Source of the DNA: Zygnema cylindricum
Lineage: Eukaryota > Streptophyta > Zygnematophyceae > Zygnematales > Zygnemataceae
Reading direction: 5' to 3'
DNA: 64,000 nucleotides
Assembly (NCBI GenBank): GCA_037447655.1
Contig: JBBHKE010000190.1
Location: 621,559 to 685,558 of the forward strand
Both the position numbers and the translations under genes were made by a program. The notes beneath the pieces were generated by a model. It searched no databases. It was not told the origin of the DNA and saw nothing but the letters and a program-made list of their open reading frames with translations. This document shows positions 32,060 to 42,079 of the stretch, in pieces (position 1 is the stretch's first letter; every line of letters starts with the position of its first letter).

Positions 32060-33640
32060 CAGTTTGTCATGCCCGTACTGCGCACGCACGGCGGCGTCAC
32101 GTTGTGCCAGCGGTACGGTGGTCTGTACCGCTGACGCACGGCAACGTCACGTTGTGCCAGCGGTACGGCTGTCGCACCGCTGAAGCACGGCAACGCTAAG
32201 TTGTGCCAGCGGTACGGCGTTCTGTACCGCTGACGCACAACAACGTCACATTGTGCCTTCAGTACTGCTGACGCACAGCAACGTCAGGTTGTGCGTTCGG
32301 TACAGCGGTCTGTAACGTTGAAGCACGGCAACGTTAAGTTTTGCCAGCGGTACGGCGTTCTGTACCGCTGACGCACAGCAACGTCACGTTGTGCCTTGGG
32401 TACCGCTGACGCACAGCAACGTCACGTTGTGCCTTGACGCACAGCAACGTCACGTTGTGCCTTGGGTACCGCTGACGCACAGCAACGTCACGCTGTGCAA
32501 GCGGTACGGCTGTCCGTACTACGGACGATCGCACAGCAACGTTACACCGCAAATCGTTATTAGTGTCAAAGTTTAAATAGCGTTGAAGGTAATTTATCGT
32601 AATTGATGCTAATTAAGAATTTGTTTTTTTTTTAAAAGGTGTATTGTATTTCTATCTTAATGCTAATTTGGGAATAGCAAAAATGAATTATTCTCCATAC
32701 GATTGTATACATTAACATATGTATTCGTACAAAATATTAGAAATCGTACGCCGTCGTGAAATTTAAATATCCGTACATGTCATACTAATTTACGTGTCTG
32801 ACTAATTCCGTTTTTTTAGCGCACCTTCCTATGCGTGTGCATCTGATTTAATTCATTTTTTGTAAGAATTTAACTTGAAAAGGTACATTTATGTACGGTC
32901 TGACATCGACCGTACACCACACTATTTAGATATTGTTGTACTTTTATTTTTTACACTATTTTTTAAGGTACATTAATTAACGTCAAGGAAAAAACTAAAA
33001 TCATGTATCCTATTTGAGTAAAAAAAACAAAATTTTAAGAACCCAAATTAGAGTTGTTGACACTAACAAAGATTCGCGGTGTACATTGTGCAAGCGGTCT
33101 GGCGGTCTGTACACCGACGGTTGGCAATGTCATATACTCCAGCCGTACGGCGGTATGTACAGCGACGGCTGGCAAGCGAAGAATTTTGCCACCCGGCGGC
33201 AGCGTATAATTATGGCATCGTAAAGTTATGCCAGTCGGTGGCAACGTAGAAAATTGCCAGCCGGCGGCAGCGTAGAAAATTGCCAGCATGTGGCGCATCG
33301 TAGAAAATTGCCAGCAGCCGGCAACGTAGAAAATTGCCAACCAGCGGCATCGTAGAAAATAGCCAGCCAGCGGCACCGTAGAAAATTGCCAGCCGGCGGC
33401 AGCGTAGAAAATTGCCAGCCGGTGGCAGCGTACAAAATAGCCAGCGGCAGGGCAGCAGCGTATAATTATGCCAGCTGTCGGACGCATAAAATTATGCCAA
33501 CTGTCGGCAGCGTAGAATTACGCCAACTTTCGGCAGCGTAAAATCACGATATCCGGCGGCAGCGTAAAATTATGCCAGCGGTACAGAGGTCTGTAACGCG
33601 ACGGGCGGCAACGCTACATCATGCCAGCGGTACGGCTTTC
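32060..33640. repeat. Hairpin-rich satellite array, interrupted by a MITE
   Basis: The left half (32060-32544) has units of 28-51 bp built on ACGCACAGCAACGTCACGTT plus GTGCCAGCGGTAC...GTACCGCTG, whose arms form a 9-bp hairpin stem. The right half (33084-33640) shares GGTACGG...GTAC units and then a ~26-bp unit (CAGCCGGCGGCAGCGTAGAA) repeated many times to ~33575. The halves are parts of one array split by the element at 32545-33081. The frames found inside are artefacts of the repeat. Confidence 0.88.
32545..33081. mobile_element. TA-target MITE, copy 0 (in satellite)
   Basis: Ends CACCGCAAATCGTTATTAGT and the complement of its right end CTAACAAAGATTCGCGGTG are inverted repeats. TA flanks both sides (32543-32544, 33082-33083). 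The joined flanks read CAACGT-TA-CATTGTGC, and a neighbouring satellite unit is CAACGTCACATTGTGC: an empty-site homologue supporting a 2-bp TA duplication, as in Tc1/mariner-type elements. Confidence 0.8.
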
Positions 33641-33697
33641 CGTACCGCGGACAGAAAAAATCCTTGACAGACACAGCGCCTATATAAGGGTTTCCAG

Positions 33698-34508
33698 TAG
33701 TGTTGGGTATCGGGTAAATTCATATCGCGAGGATATCAATATTCGATATATCGAATATCGATCGAGCAGGATCCTCGATAAATCGTACAGAGACCAACAT
33801 AAACCATCGCGATATATATCGCGATATATAGTATTTTTAAAATTTAATTTTTTTATTTTTTAATATAAAATCTTTTTTAGCGAAAAAGTCAAATTGTCTA
33901 ATACGCCACGTACGCCGTGATTTTCGTTCCGTGACTTAAAGGTAGACGCCGCAAAATGTAACCGACAAAAAAGTACTAATTTTGAAATTCTAATGATTAA
34001 TTATTTGGGGTATGGTTACACTAGGAGGTCTCTGCAACAGTACGGACAGCAAAAAGCAAAATTTATGTATTACAGAGGCCTCGGGTACATCGCGTATCTT
34101 TTGTCAAAAAATTTTACATACGTGTTCTGATATGAGTGGTTCCACGTAAGCTGACTACCAAATCTCAAAAATCATCGAATATTTAGAAACTGACCTTTAT
34201 CGTCTGGAAAATCGTACTGCGTATGACGTACGTGTACTTCACAAGTGTACCTCGTCAATGTACCTCAGATATCTCCTTCACTCTGCTGACTTTCAGGAAA
34301 AAACCGTATTTCTTTCCGGCAAAGATTTTACAGTCACTTTGTCGTAAGTCACGAGACTTTGAAAACCTGTGGGATTTTTATTTTTTTTATTTTTTTTTAG
34401 CTTCGATATATCGGCGATACGATATATCGAAGCGATATATCGATTATCGGGTACCTCAAATTCGATATATATCGAATATCGGAAAACGGTCCTCAATACC
34501 CAACACTA
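33698..34508. mobile_element. hAT-like MITE 1, 8-bp TSD
   Basis: Ends TAGTGTTGGGTATCGGG and the complement of CAATACCCAACACTA. Flanked by GTTTCCAG at 33690-33697 and 34509-34516, a perfect 8-bp duplication typical of hAT elements. Subterminal regions are full of CGATATATCG palindromes at both ends. No transposase frame. Confidence 0.88.
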
Positions 34509-34580
34509 GTTTCCAGAAAGGCAAACAACGTTCTCTTATTTATATACTGATGTGAGCAACAAACTCAAGCTACAGCACTA

Positions 34581-35088
34581 CACCATGAATCGCTATTAGA
34601 GTAATGACATAGGTAGCGTAATGAAACAATTAGCGTTATTTACGCTAATTGGGAATTTCAGTTTTTTCCAAAAAATATATTTATTCTAATTTATCATTAA
34701 CTCTAATTTTTAAACTGCTATGTAAAAATTGTCGGCGCATAATATCTTCACACTAAAATATTTGCATGTACGAAATTGTTCAAATTGTACGCCGTCGCGT
34801 TTTTGTGACACCCGCGTCATTTTTTTCAGAGCATATTTACATATGCCCGCGTTAGCGTAAATATTTTTTTTTTACTTTTTGACTTGAAAATTTACAAAAT
34901 AATACGGATCTGACAGTCCGTACACCACACTATTTAGAAGAGCTCTATATTACAGTTATGAACCCTATTAGGTGAGGTACCTGAAATAACGTTCAGAAAC
35001 ATTTAGAGTGATTAATTCTATTTGGGAATTCGCCTAAAAAAACCGGTACCCCAATTTGAGTCATGAACGCTAATAGTGATTCACGGTG
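34581..35088. mobile_element. TA-target MITE, copy 1
   Basis: CACCATGAATCGCTATTAGA at the left and the inverse of CTAATAGTGATTCACGGTG at the right, with TA on both sides. Internal words shared with the other copies: AACAATTAGCGTTATTTACG, CCGTACACCACACTATTTA. Confidence 0.8.
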
Positions 35089-35299
35089 TACAAGTGTAGT
35101 TCAGTTACATATATGTCCATAAGAGAGCCTAAGCCGTAATACACAAAATGGTACAACCACTGACCACAAAAAAAAGTCAAAGATAAAGTACAATGACAAA
35201 GTCGGTGGTCCACATTGTTAAGGACAAATTGTTTGTAGAAAACGACAAAAATATTTAGTACGGATTGACATATTTCCCACATCATACTTTTTATATACC

Positions 35300-35560
35300 T
35301 CCTACAGCACTATTAGCGTAGTGTACGCTAATTCCGTCCCGTTTTTTTTTTTTTCTCAAATATCGTAGCTTATTCTATATTTTTCTTTACGCCAAATAGG
35401 GTTATTTTCCAATACCGTACAAAAAAAAAGTACGTTGTCGTTTAAATAGTGTGGTGTACTGTCATTGTCAGACGGTACAAAATTGTACCTTTAAGTGAAA
35501 AAGTATAATTAATGAGTTTTAGTAGCCGCGGACGCATGAGAACATGCGCTCTAAAAAGGG
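35300..35560. repeat. Partial, inverted relative of the TA MITE
   Basis: Contains AAATAGTGTGGTGTAC, the inverse of the GTACACCACACTATTT word of copies 0-2, followed by GTCAGACGGTACAAAATTG. Ends are not clear. Confidence 0.5.
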
Positions 35561-35618
35561 GATTGAATCGGGTTGTCAAATATCACGCTCGCACATATTC
35601 GTCTAACAACCACGTTTC

Positions 35619-35837
35619 AACTGTGTGAAGGTACGATTTGTGTACGATTTGTCAGATTCTGTACATGTACCTACATTAGTGTAAGCATGTTTGCCACCGA
35701 CATTTATTTTTTTCAAAGACCCAAATTAGAATATTAAACAATTAGAATGTATGATTTTTTTCAAAATTTTCAAAATTTTAATTAGCGTAAACCACAGTAA
35801 TTATTCCTATTTGCTAAAAAAAATTATATGCTAAAAG
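35619..35837. repeat. Dispersed repeat, also at 13026-13264
   Basis: Same ~200-bp sequence as near 13026-13230 (GTGTACGATTTGTCAGATTC, GCATGTTTGCCACCGACATT, TTAGCGTAAACCACAGTAAT). Directly adjoins TA-MITE copy 2. Confidence 0.7.
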
Positions 35838-35840
35838 CTA

Positions 35841-36360
35841 CACCGTGAATCGCTATTAACGTAATGAAATAGATATGATAATGAAACAATTAGCGTTATT
35901 TACGCTAATTGGGATTGTCGTTTTTTTTGGAAATAATTTGTATTCTAATTTTTCGTATACTCTAATTTGTAAACTGCTTTGTAAAAATTTTCGGTGCAGA
36001 ATATCTCCACACTAAAATATGTGCATGTATGAAATTGTTTAAATCGTACGCCGTCGCGTTTTTTTGACATCCGTGAATGCCGGAAAATATTTAAGCAATT
36101 GTATGTTAGCGCGACTCTTTGACAGCGTGAATATCCTTTTTTGTACTTTTCAACTTGAAAAAGTACAAAAAAGTACGTTTGTGACAGACCGTACACCACA
36201 CTATTTACGATGGCACTATATTAGAATCATGAATCCTATTTTATGGAACACCTCAAATAACGTGTAGGTACATTTAGAATGTCTAATTCTATTTGAGAAT
36301 TTGCCCAAAAAAATAGGGTACCTCAATTAGCGACCAACACGTTAATAACGATTCACGGTG
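35841..36360. mobile_element. TA-target MITE, copy 2
   Basis: CACCGTGAATCGCTATTAAC at the left; right end TTAATAACGATTCACGGTG, its inverse. TA at 35839-35840 and 36361-36362. The right TA is also the first two bases of hAT-like MITE 2, so this copy seems to have inserted into the end of that element. Confidence 0.8.
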
Positions 36361-36750
36361 TAGTGTTGGGTATCGGGTAGTTTCATATCACGATAATTTC
36401 GATATTCGATATATCGAATATCGATCGAGCAAAGTCTTCGATATATCGTACCGCGACCGACATCAATTATCGCGATATATATCGCAAAAAAAAGGTGTCC
36501 GTACAGGTACCGTACATGTAAAGTACGACAGGCCGTACACAAAACAGTACGGACACCCCCCCCCCCAATGAGCGCCCGCCATGGGGGGAAGGGGGGGGGG
36601 GGGGGTGGGGGCTTTTTGAAAAATTAAAATCCGGAAAAAAAAAATGCGGAAATTTAGCTTCTCCGTACATGGTCTCGATATATCAATTATCGGGTACCAA
36701 AAATTCGATAATATCGAATATCGGAAATAGGTCCTCGATACCCAACACTA
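36361..36750. mobile_element. hAT-like MITE 2 with G/C homopolymers
   Basis: Ends TAGTGTTGGGTATCGGG and GATACCCAACACTA, as in MITE 1, with the same CGATATATCG palindromes. The core holds C11 (36556-36566) and G6, G15 and G5 runs (36583-36611), able to pair or form quadruplexes. If MITE copy 2 inserted in its terminal TA, the original 8-bp flanks are CTAAAAGC (35831-35838) and TTAATAGC (36751-36758), 6 of 8 alike. Confidence 0.75.
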
Positions 36751-37329
36751 TTAATAGCGATTGGAGGTGAACTATACTTGCCACTAGTTATTTATAGCCA
36801 AGTTTTTATTTGTGGCAGTTAACATACAACAGTCAAGAAGCGATTCCACGATACATTTCTCGCTGGCCGTTCACTTACGAACGCGTTGACTTACGAACGC
36901 GTTGGATTGGCCGTTAACATACTCCAATCAGTAAAAGATGCCACTGTGCAGTAACTTTCCCCGCTGGTGCGAGTTACACGGGCATGGACCAACCGTGTCC
37001 TGTCATCTGTACATAGAACAACACTGTCGTGTCAATAGTACATGCACCGACCGTGTCCTGTCATGCATAAGCTTCAGTATTGTAGACGGACACCCCCAAT
37101 TTAAACTTTAAAGGTCTCCAGAATGGCAACCAAAGGTCTAATAGTATGGCCCCATGTGGCTAAGTTCGGGTTTCTTTCTGTCGTTTTCCATTCAAACTTA
37201 GCGTCGTACTACCTAAGTTGCGACCGTACGAAGAAATGGCAAACTTGTTTAGTACAATTTGCAACATTATTGAACTTAGGATGTACAAAAATTTGTCGTC
37301 TTGTGTTTTTTCGACCCGCTGTCACGTCA
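36751..37329. other. No gene recognised
   Basis: Contains a 16-bp direct duplication (ACTTACGAACGCGTTG, ~36866-36898) and two copies of ACCGTGTCCTGTCAT (~36990 and ~37050). A 5' end for Gyp-I was not found here. Confidence 0.5.
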
Positions 37330-37344
37330 TCTTCAAACTTAAGG

Positions 37345-37782
37345 ACTCCAGCCATTGGAACATTACCAACAACACCTGGAGTTCGTATATGCTTTCGATG
37401 TGGTAACAGCGGTCACGACGCACGCGGCTGTCCGGATAAGACTGCCATCTGTACTCAATGTAATCAAACGGGTCATTATGTACATCAATGTCACATTAAA
37501 AATCCCGATCCCAGTTATCAAAATCAAATAAAAAACGGCGGTATACTTGCTCGCTCGGCAAAATTAGTCACTCAACCCAAAGGGGTAGAGAAAGACAACC
37601 CTCCAAAAATCAGCAGGAGGGACCGAGAGAAAGCCGAGATGCAGGCTACCGTAGCGGCTATGATGAAGGAGCAGTTTGCCGCGCTTATGGCGCAGGTCAA
37701 ACCGCAATTAACCGGAATGGCCCAAACTGTGGTCCACATGCCCTCTTTTGCTGGGCGATCTCTTCGAGAGTCCACCGTCTAA
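37345..37782 (+). pseudogene. Gyp-I Gag C-terminus, two zinc knuckles
   Basis: A 219-residue frame begins at 37123, but its first ~70 codons do not match Gyp-K and look unrelated. The Gag part has RTPAIGTLPTTPGVRICF and two CCHC knuckles, CFRCGNSGHDARGC and CTQCNQTGHYVHQC, then HIKNPDPSYQNQIKNGGI, a lysine-rich stretch and the A/Q-rich MAQVKPQLTGMAQTVVHMPS. The zinc knuckles bind element RNA. Gyp-K keeps the second knuckle (CTHCNQIGHYIHRC) but has lost the first Cys of knuckle one. Confidence 0.85.
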
Positions 37783-38530
37783 CAACGGACTGCTCAGCTT
37801 AAAGGGACTCCCGATCACAATCGCGAGTCAAAATCCATTAACACTCTTATCCCACTATCATTTGCTAAAGAAACCCGCTCACGTATTCCAGAAACGGCCT
37901 CTAGCATTACCGCTGAAGCATTAACTATTTTAGAGAGGAGCATACAAAACACCTATAAGGTCAAAGAACGTTTGTCAATCCTGTCCACCATGCTCCCAAA
38001 GTTAGATAGCATTGACGCTCCCAGAGTTAGATAACATTGACACAACAGTAGATCTAACTCCTTCAATTGTTGGGTTACAGGCATTACAAAACCATCATAA
38101 TGCTCTCTCCCTTCAAGCTAATACTCTTGAAAAGCGGTCTAGCCTCACTCCTCACATCAGTTTTCTAAATAACAAATTTGGCGTTTTTACGGTTAATGGG
38201 TTTGCTCCGGCACTTCCTCTCATGGATACAAGCGCAAAGCCAATTATCCTCGGTTCTGATTTTGCCATCAAAATAGGTCTTACAGCAGATAAACAACAAC
38301 CCACTACCACACGTCTATTGACTTCCGCAGGTACAACAAAGCCAGTCCTCGATATTACAATAGAACCAATCTGTTTTCAGTTTCAGAGTCAGTCAGCGAC
38401 GGATTTCGCAGAAATTTATGCTCATGCCATGGTCACCAAGTGTAGTGACTATGAATGCTTGGTCGGTCAAGATGTTATTTTTCGAGTTGGGGGGGGGGGG
38501 TTGATATGCACGATCAGACATTTTCGTACA
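37783..38530 (+). pseudogene. Gyp-I protease region
   Basis: After a stop at 37782 the reading continues with a helical region. In 38012-38617 a retropepsin-like domain shows the active-site strand LPLMDTSAKPIILGSDFAIK (DTSA in place of DTGA) and the second conserved strand DYECLVGQDVIF. It would process the polyprotein. A poly-G run near 38489-38498 may shift the frame. Gyp-K carries the matching segment at 52014-52830. Confidence 0.7.
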
Positions 38531-38558
38531 GACCTAACAACTTCCCGGAACGTAAAAT

Positions 38559-39890
38559 ATGCTAACCCGATATCTCGACCCGGGAACCCATGCCTACTAT
38601 GGCCCATTCGGCGCTGATCTTCCGAGCCTATGGGCGCTGATCTTCCCAGCCTATGCCGTAGTGAGCATAGGTGTAGACCTCTTTCAATCGCTAACAGCGG
38701 ATGAAATCTCACCAGATTCCTCGGGTTTACCAGAATTATTTAGTACATCCGGATTTACCATTGACTCTTCAGATTTTGACCGACTATATCAATTTACTAT
38801 GCCAATTCCTTTATCTAGTATTCCAGATCCACCCTCTATTACGAAATATCCTTCCGGGTTCTTGCCCATTAAATGGAAACCGGTCAAGTTACAACCTCAC
38901 CAAAGCGGTCTCGTTTTCTTAGATCTTTTTGCAGAAATAGGGACTTCACTTCTCTCTTGCTTTTGGAACGGTCTTCTGATAAAACATTACTATTCCGTAG
39001 ATATTGAGCCTTTGGCCAGACGCGCTCAATTGCACCACTGTCAAGTCTTGCATGAACACTATTCTCATCTCTTACCCCAATGTGCATTTCAAGACATGCA
39101 TTCGTCTTTGCCGTAGGATATCCGGCTAATAGGAAATCATCATCTTATGGAATTGGAGCCAATTGATCTCCTCTTTGCCAGATGGGAATGTCAGGGTATG
39201 TCTAGGGTCAGGAAATGTTTAGGTCTCGCCGATCCACGTACTAAGTTGTTTTTCGAGGTGGTGCGTCTTATCCACTTCTTCCAAAAACTGGACCGTCCTT
39301 TTGGATACATCTTAGAGAACGTCGCAGCTTATAATGACCCCCGACCTGCGGTCGTCGCAGATTATAAACGCATTGAATCATTAATTGGACCACCACTGAT
39401 CATTGATGCCGCACGCCACGGTTCGGTGGCCCACCGGGTTCGTTCCAAGTGGACTAACCTGGTGGACATGGGTCGGCTCCGAGAGGCTAACCTCGCTGTC
39501 CGACCACCTAACCTTTCCATTCAGGATGCACTTCTTCCATTTCATAAAGTCCAGACATGTATACTGGCAGACTATCCCCTTGCATTTAGTCTTAATATCC
39601 CGGGCCAGCCACTACGTGCACTGCCTACACTAGTTGCATACCCACACTCTCAAGCATACTCACATAATGGACCTGGCATGCTTCATAATACTCATACAGG
39701 CAGCTTAGATGAACCTACTGCCACACAACGAGAACATCTTTTACATTTCATCTCAGGCACCACTGCTGTTCCGAGACTCACCAAAAGCAGCGCTGCACCT
39801 TACTTGGTCCTGTCATGGATTCCAAATCGTTGTCATTTGTCTTAGGCATGGGGTTCGCAGCTGGTAGATACGCACAGAACCATCCGTCTC
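38559..39890 (+). pseudogene. Gyp-I cytosine-5 DNA methyltransferase domain
   Basis: Between protease and RT lies a C5-methyltransferase in DNMT3-like order. Motif I: LVFLDLFAEIGTSLLSC (38910-38960), then YYSVDIEPLARRA. Motif IV: LLFARWECQGMSRV, catalytic Cys codon 39189-39191, with Glu where Pro is usual. Next are FFEVVRLI and motif VI FGYILENVAAY (ENV at 39315-39323). A DNMT3-like segment LIIDAARHGSVAHRVRSKWT follows, then a target-recognition region and a motif X-like end (LVLSWIPN). The order I-IV-VI-X excludes the rearranged plant DRM type. One TAG (39114-39116) interrupts the frame between motifs I and IV, and a second stop lies at 39843. It would methylate cytosines, perhaps in the element's own or target DNA. 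Confidence 0.85.
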
Positions 39891-40170
39891 AATCAGCTGG
39901 GGGGGGCATACACCATTTAAACATACACCATTTAAACACACAGCTTCCAAGTCCTCACCTTCTCTTCAGGGTACAACTTTTCAGCTTGCTCTTTTTCCTT
40001 TTCGCGCTAAGTCTGACACAGATCACACTATTTATGATTTTTTGGAACCTAGTCACATGAATTGTTCTCTCCCACCATACACGGCTGCTAGATCTTAGGT
40101 AGCGGTACGGGCATCACGACATTGGACAACTGCATTTCCATCTAGAAGTTGGCATCACGCAATAATTTTT

Positions 40171-41900
40171 TTGCATCAACTTCCTGTCGAGTATGAGTTG
40201 GGTCACTCCTTGATAGCAGATGAACAACTAGCATTTGCACAGGCCATGGAAGCCATGACCATCACCACGCCCGAAAACCAGACATGGAAATTTGGAACGG
40301 GACTAACAAAAACGGAACACGAACTTTTGGATAAAGTCGTAAACCGAAACGTAGATGCATTTGCTCTCTCCATGAAAAACTTAGGTCGAAAAACAACTTA
40401 CAAAATGTCCATTTACCTCGAAGATGACAGACCTATATTTAAGCCCAAGCATCGTCTATCAAAAACTGAATGGGAATTCGTGGACAAACGATGCGCAGAG
40501 TATGCTTATCAAAAACTGAATGGGAATTCGTGGACAAACGATGCGCAGAGTTAGAAGAGGCAGTTCTGATTTATAGGTCCGATTCCACCATTGCAGCGCC
40601 CACTGTCATGCCTCATAAGAAAGACGCAGAGGGGAATTTTACAAAACGTCGCATGTGTGGGACTACCGGGAACTAAATTCACGTACAATCTAAAACCGAC
40701 ATTCAATACTGTTGGGTGAGGAAATTTTTGATCATGTTGGAGGAGCTAAATATTTCAGCATCCTAGATCTACGACAGGGATTTAATCAAATCTAAATAGA
40801 GGAAAAGGATAGACACAAGATTGCATTTTGGGGTAGTGCCGGACGTTGGGAATGGGCGGTTATGCCCTTTGGACTGAAAAATGCCATGGCGGTATTCCAA
40901 AAAGTCATGGACTCAGTCTTGGGGGGATGTAAGTTTGCCCGTTGCTATATCAACGATCTAATCATCCCTTCAGCCTCTATAGAGGAACATGCAGTGTATA
41001 TGGAGTGGGTATTGAAGGAATTAAAAAAGGTAGGACTAAAATGTCATCCTGCCAAATGCACTTTTGGGGCCGAAAGTGTACCCTATCTTCGGCACTTTAT
41101 TTCATCCGAGGGAATTACTCTGTTAGAAGTCAAAGTGGAAGCAATTAGTAAACTCCCGGCCCTAAAATATTTGACTAGCCTGCGTGCATTTCTGGGGTTA
41201 GCAAATTATTACCGACAGTTTGTTCCTAGTTTCAGCACACTTGCATCTCCACTGAATGAACTCTTGAAGAACTCGGTTCCGTTCACGTGCAGACCCTTCC
41301 AGATCGAGGCATTTCATGGATTAAAGGACCCACTGTCCACCGCTCCTATTCTTCGTCCCCCAAATCATAAGTTGCCATTTTGCCTACAGACGGACTTTGG
41401 TAAGTTCGGTATTGTAGCCATCCTAACTCAATGTGAACTCACAGGTGAGGAATATGTGGTGGCTTATGCCAGTCGGAGCAACAATCAAGCGGAGTAAAAT
41501 TATAGTAGTTATTAGGGGGAGTGCCTTGCCGCAGTTTGGGGTATTGTACATTTTCCGACATTAACTCTATGGCAAGCCTTTTACCCTTCTTACTGACCAT
41601 CAACCATTGCATTGGCTCATGACCAATGACAAGCTATCCAGTAAATTAGCACGTTGGGCTCTTATTTTACAAGAATATGACATGGAAATAATCCATCAAC
41701 CTGGGCTCCTCAGTTTGAATGCCGACGGCCTCTATCTGGCAAATTAGCCCGTTGGGCTCTTATTTTACAAGAATATGACATGGAAATAATCCATCGACTC
41801 GTGCTCCTCAGTTTGAATGCCGACGGCCTCTCCAGAAACCATTTGCCCCACTCCAATGATAATGGTGTGCGACAGGATTTTGATGACGGATCAGTTGCCT
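40171..41900 (+). pseudogene. Gyp-I reverse transcriptase and RNase H
   Basis: 40171-40554 is the RT N-terminus (DKVVNRNVDAFALSMKNLGR, IYLEDDRPIFKPKHRLS). Fragments follow, then GAKYFSILDLRQGFNQI, WAVMPFGLKNAMAVFQKVMD and CYINDLIIP, where YIDD of the family has become YIND. Thumb and connection: FGAESVPYLRHFISSEG, LRAFLGLANYYRQFVPSFST. RNase H begins PFCLQTDFGKFGIVAILTQ and includes TDHQPLHWLMTNDKLSSKLA. Two internal tandem duplications (44 bp at 40457/40507; ~98 bp at ~41635/41733) disrupt it. Confidence 0.9.
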
Positions 41901-42079
41901 CCTGATCAGCCAGAGCACATCTGATTTACAGTTTTGCAGCACCTACAAGCCACAAAACCGAACACGATCCATGGCGGGACAGTGTTTTAATTATCTTCCT
42001 ATGTGCACAGTCTTTCCAGGCAGGCACCCTACCAATAAAAGAGGAGCGTGTTCGTAAGAGGGCCCAAAGTAACTTATGG

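Noticed and set aside
33035-33487. Repeat-encoded 150-codon minus-strand frame
   Set aside because: It is produced by the satellite unit. Composition and frame follow the repeat, not a gene.
33200-33575. Regular short repeats as a CRISPR array
   Set aside because: Units are contiguous ~26-bp tandem repeats without unique spacers, and the DNA is eukaryotic.
38559-39890. Plant DRM-type (rearranged) methyltransferase
   Set aside because: Motif order is I, IV, VI, X. DRM proteins have the VI-X block before I-IV.
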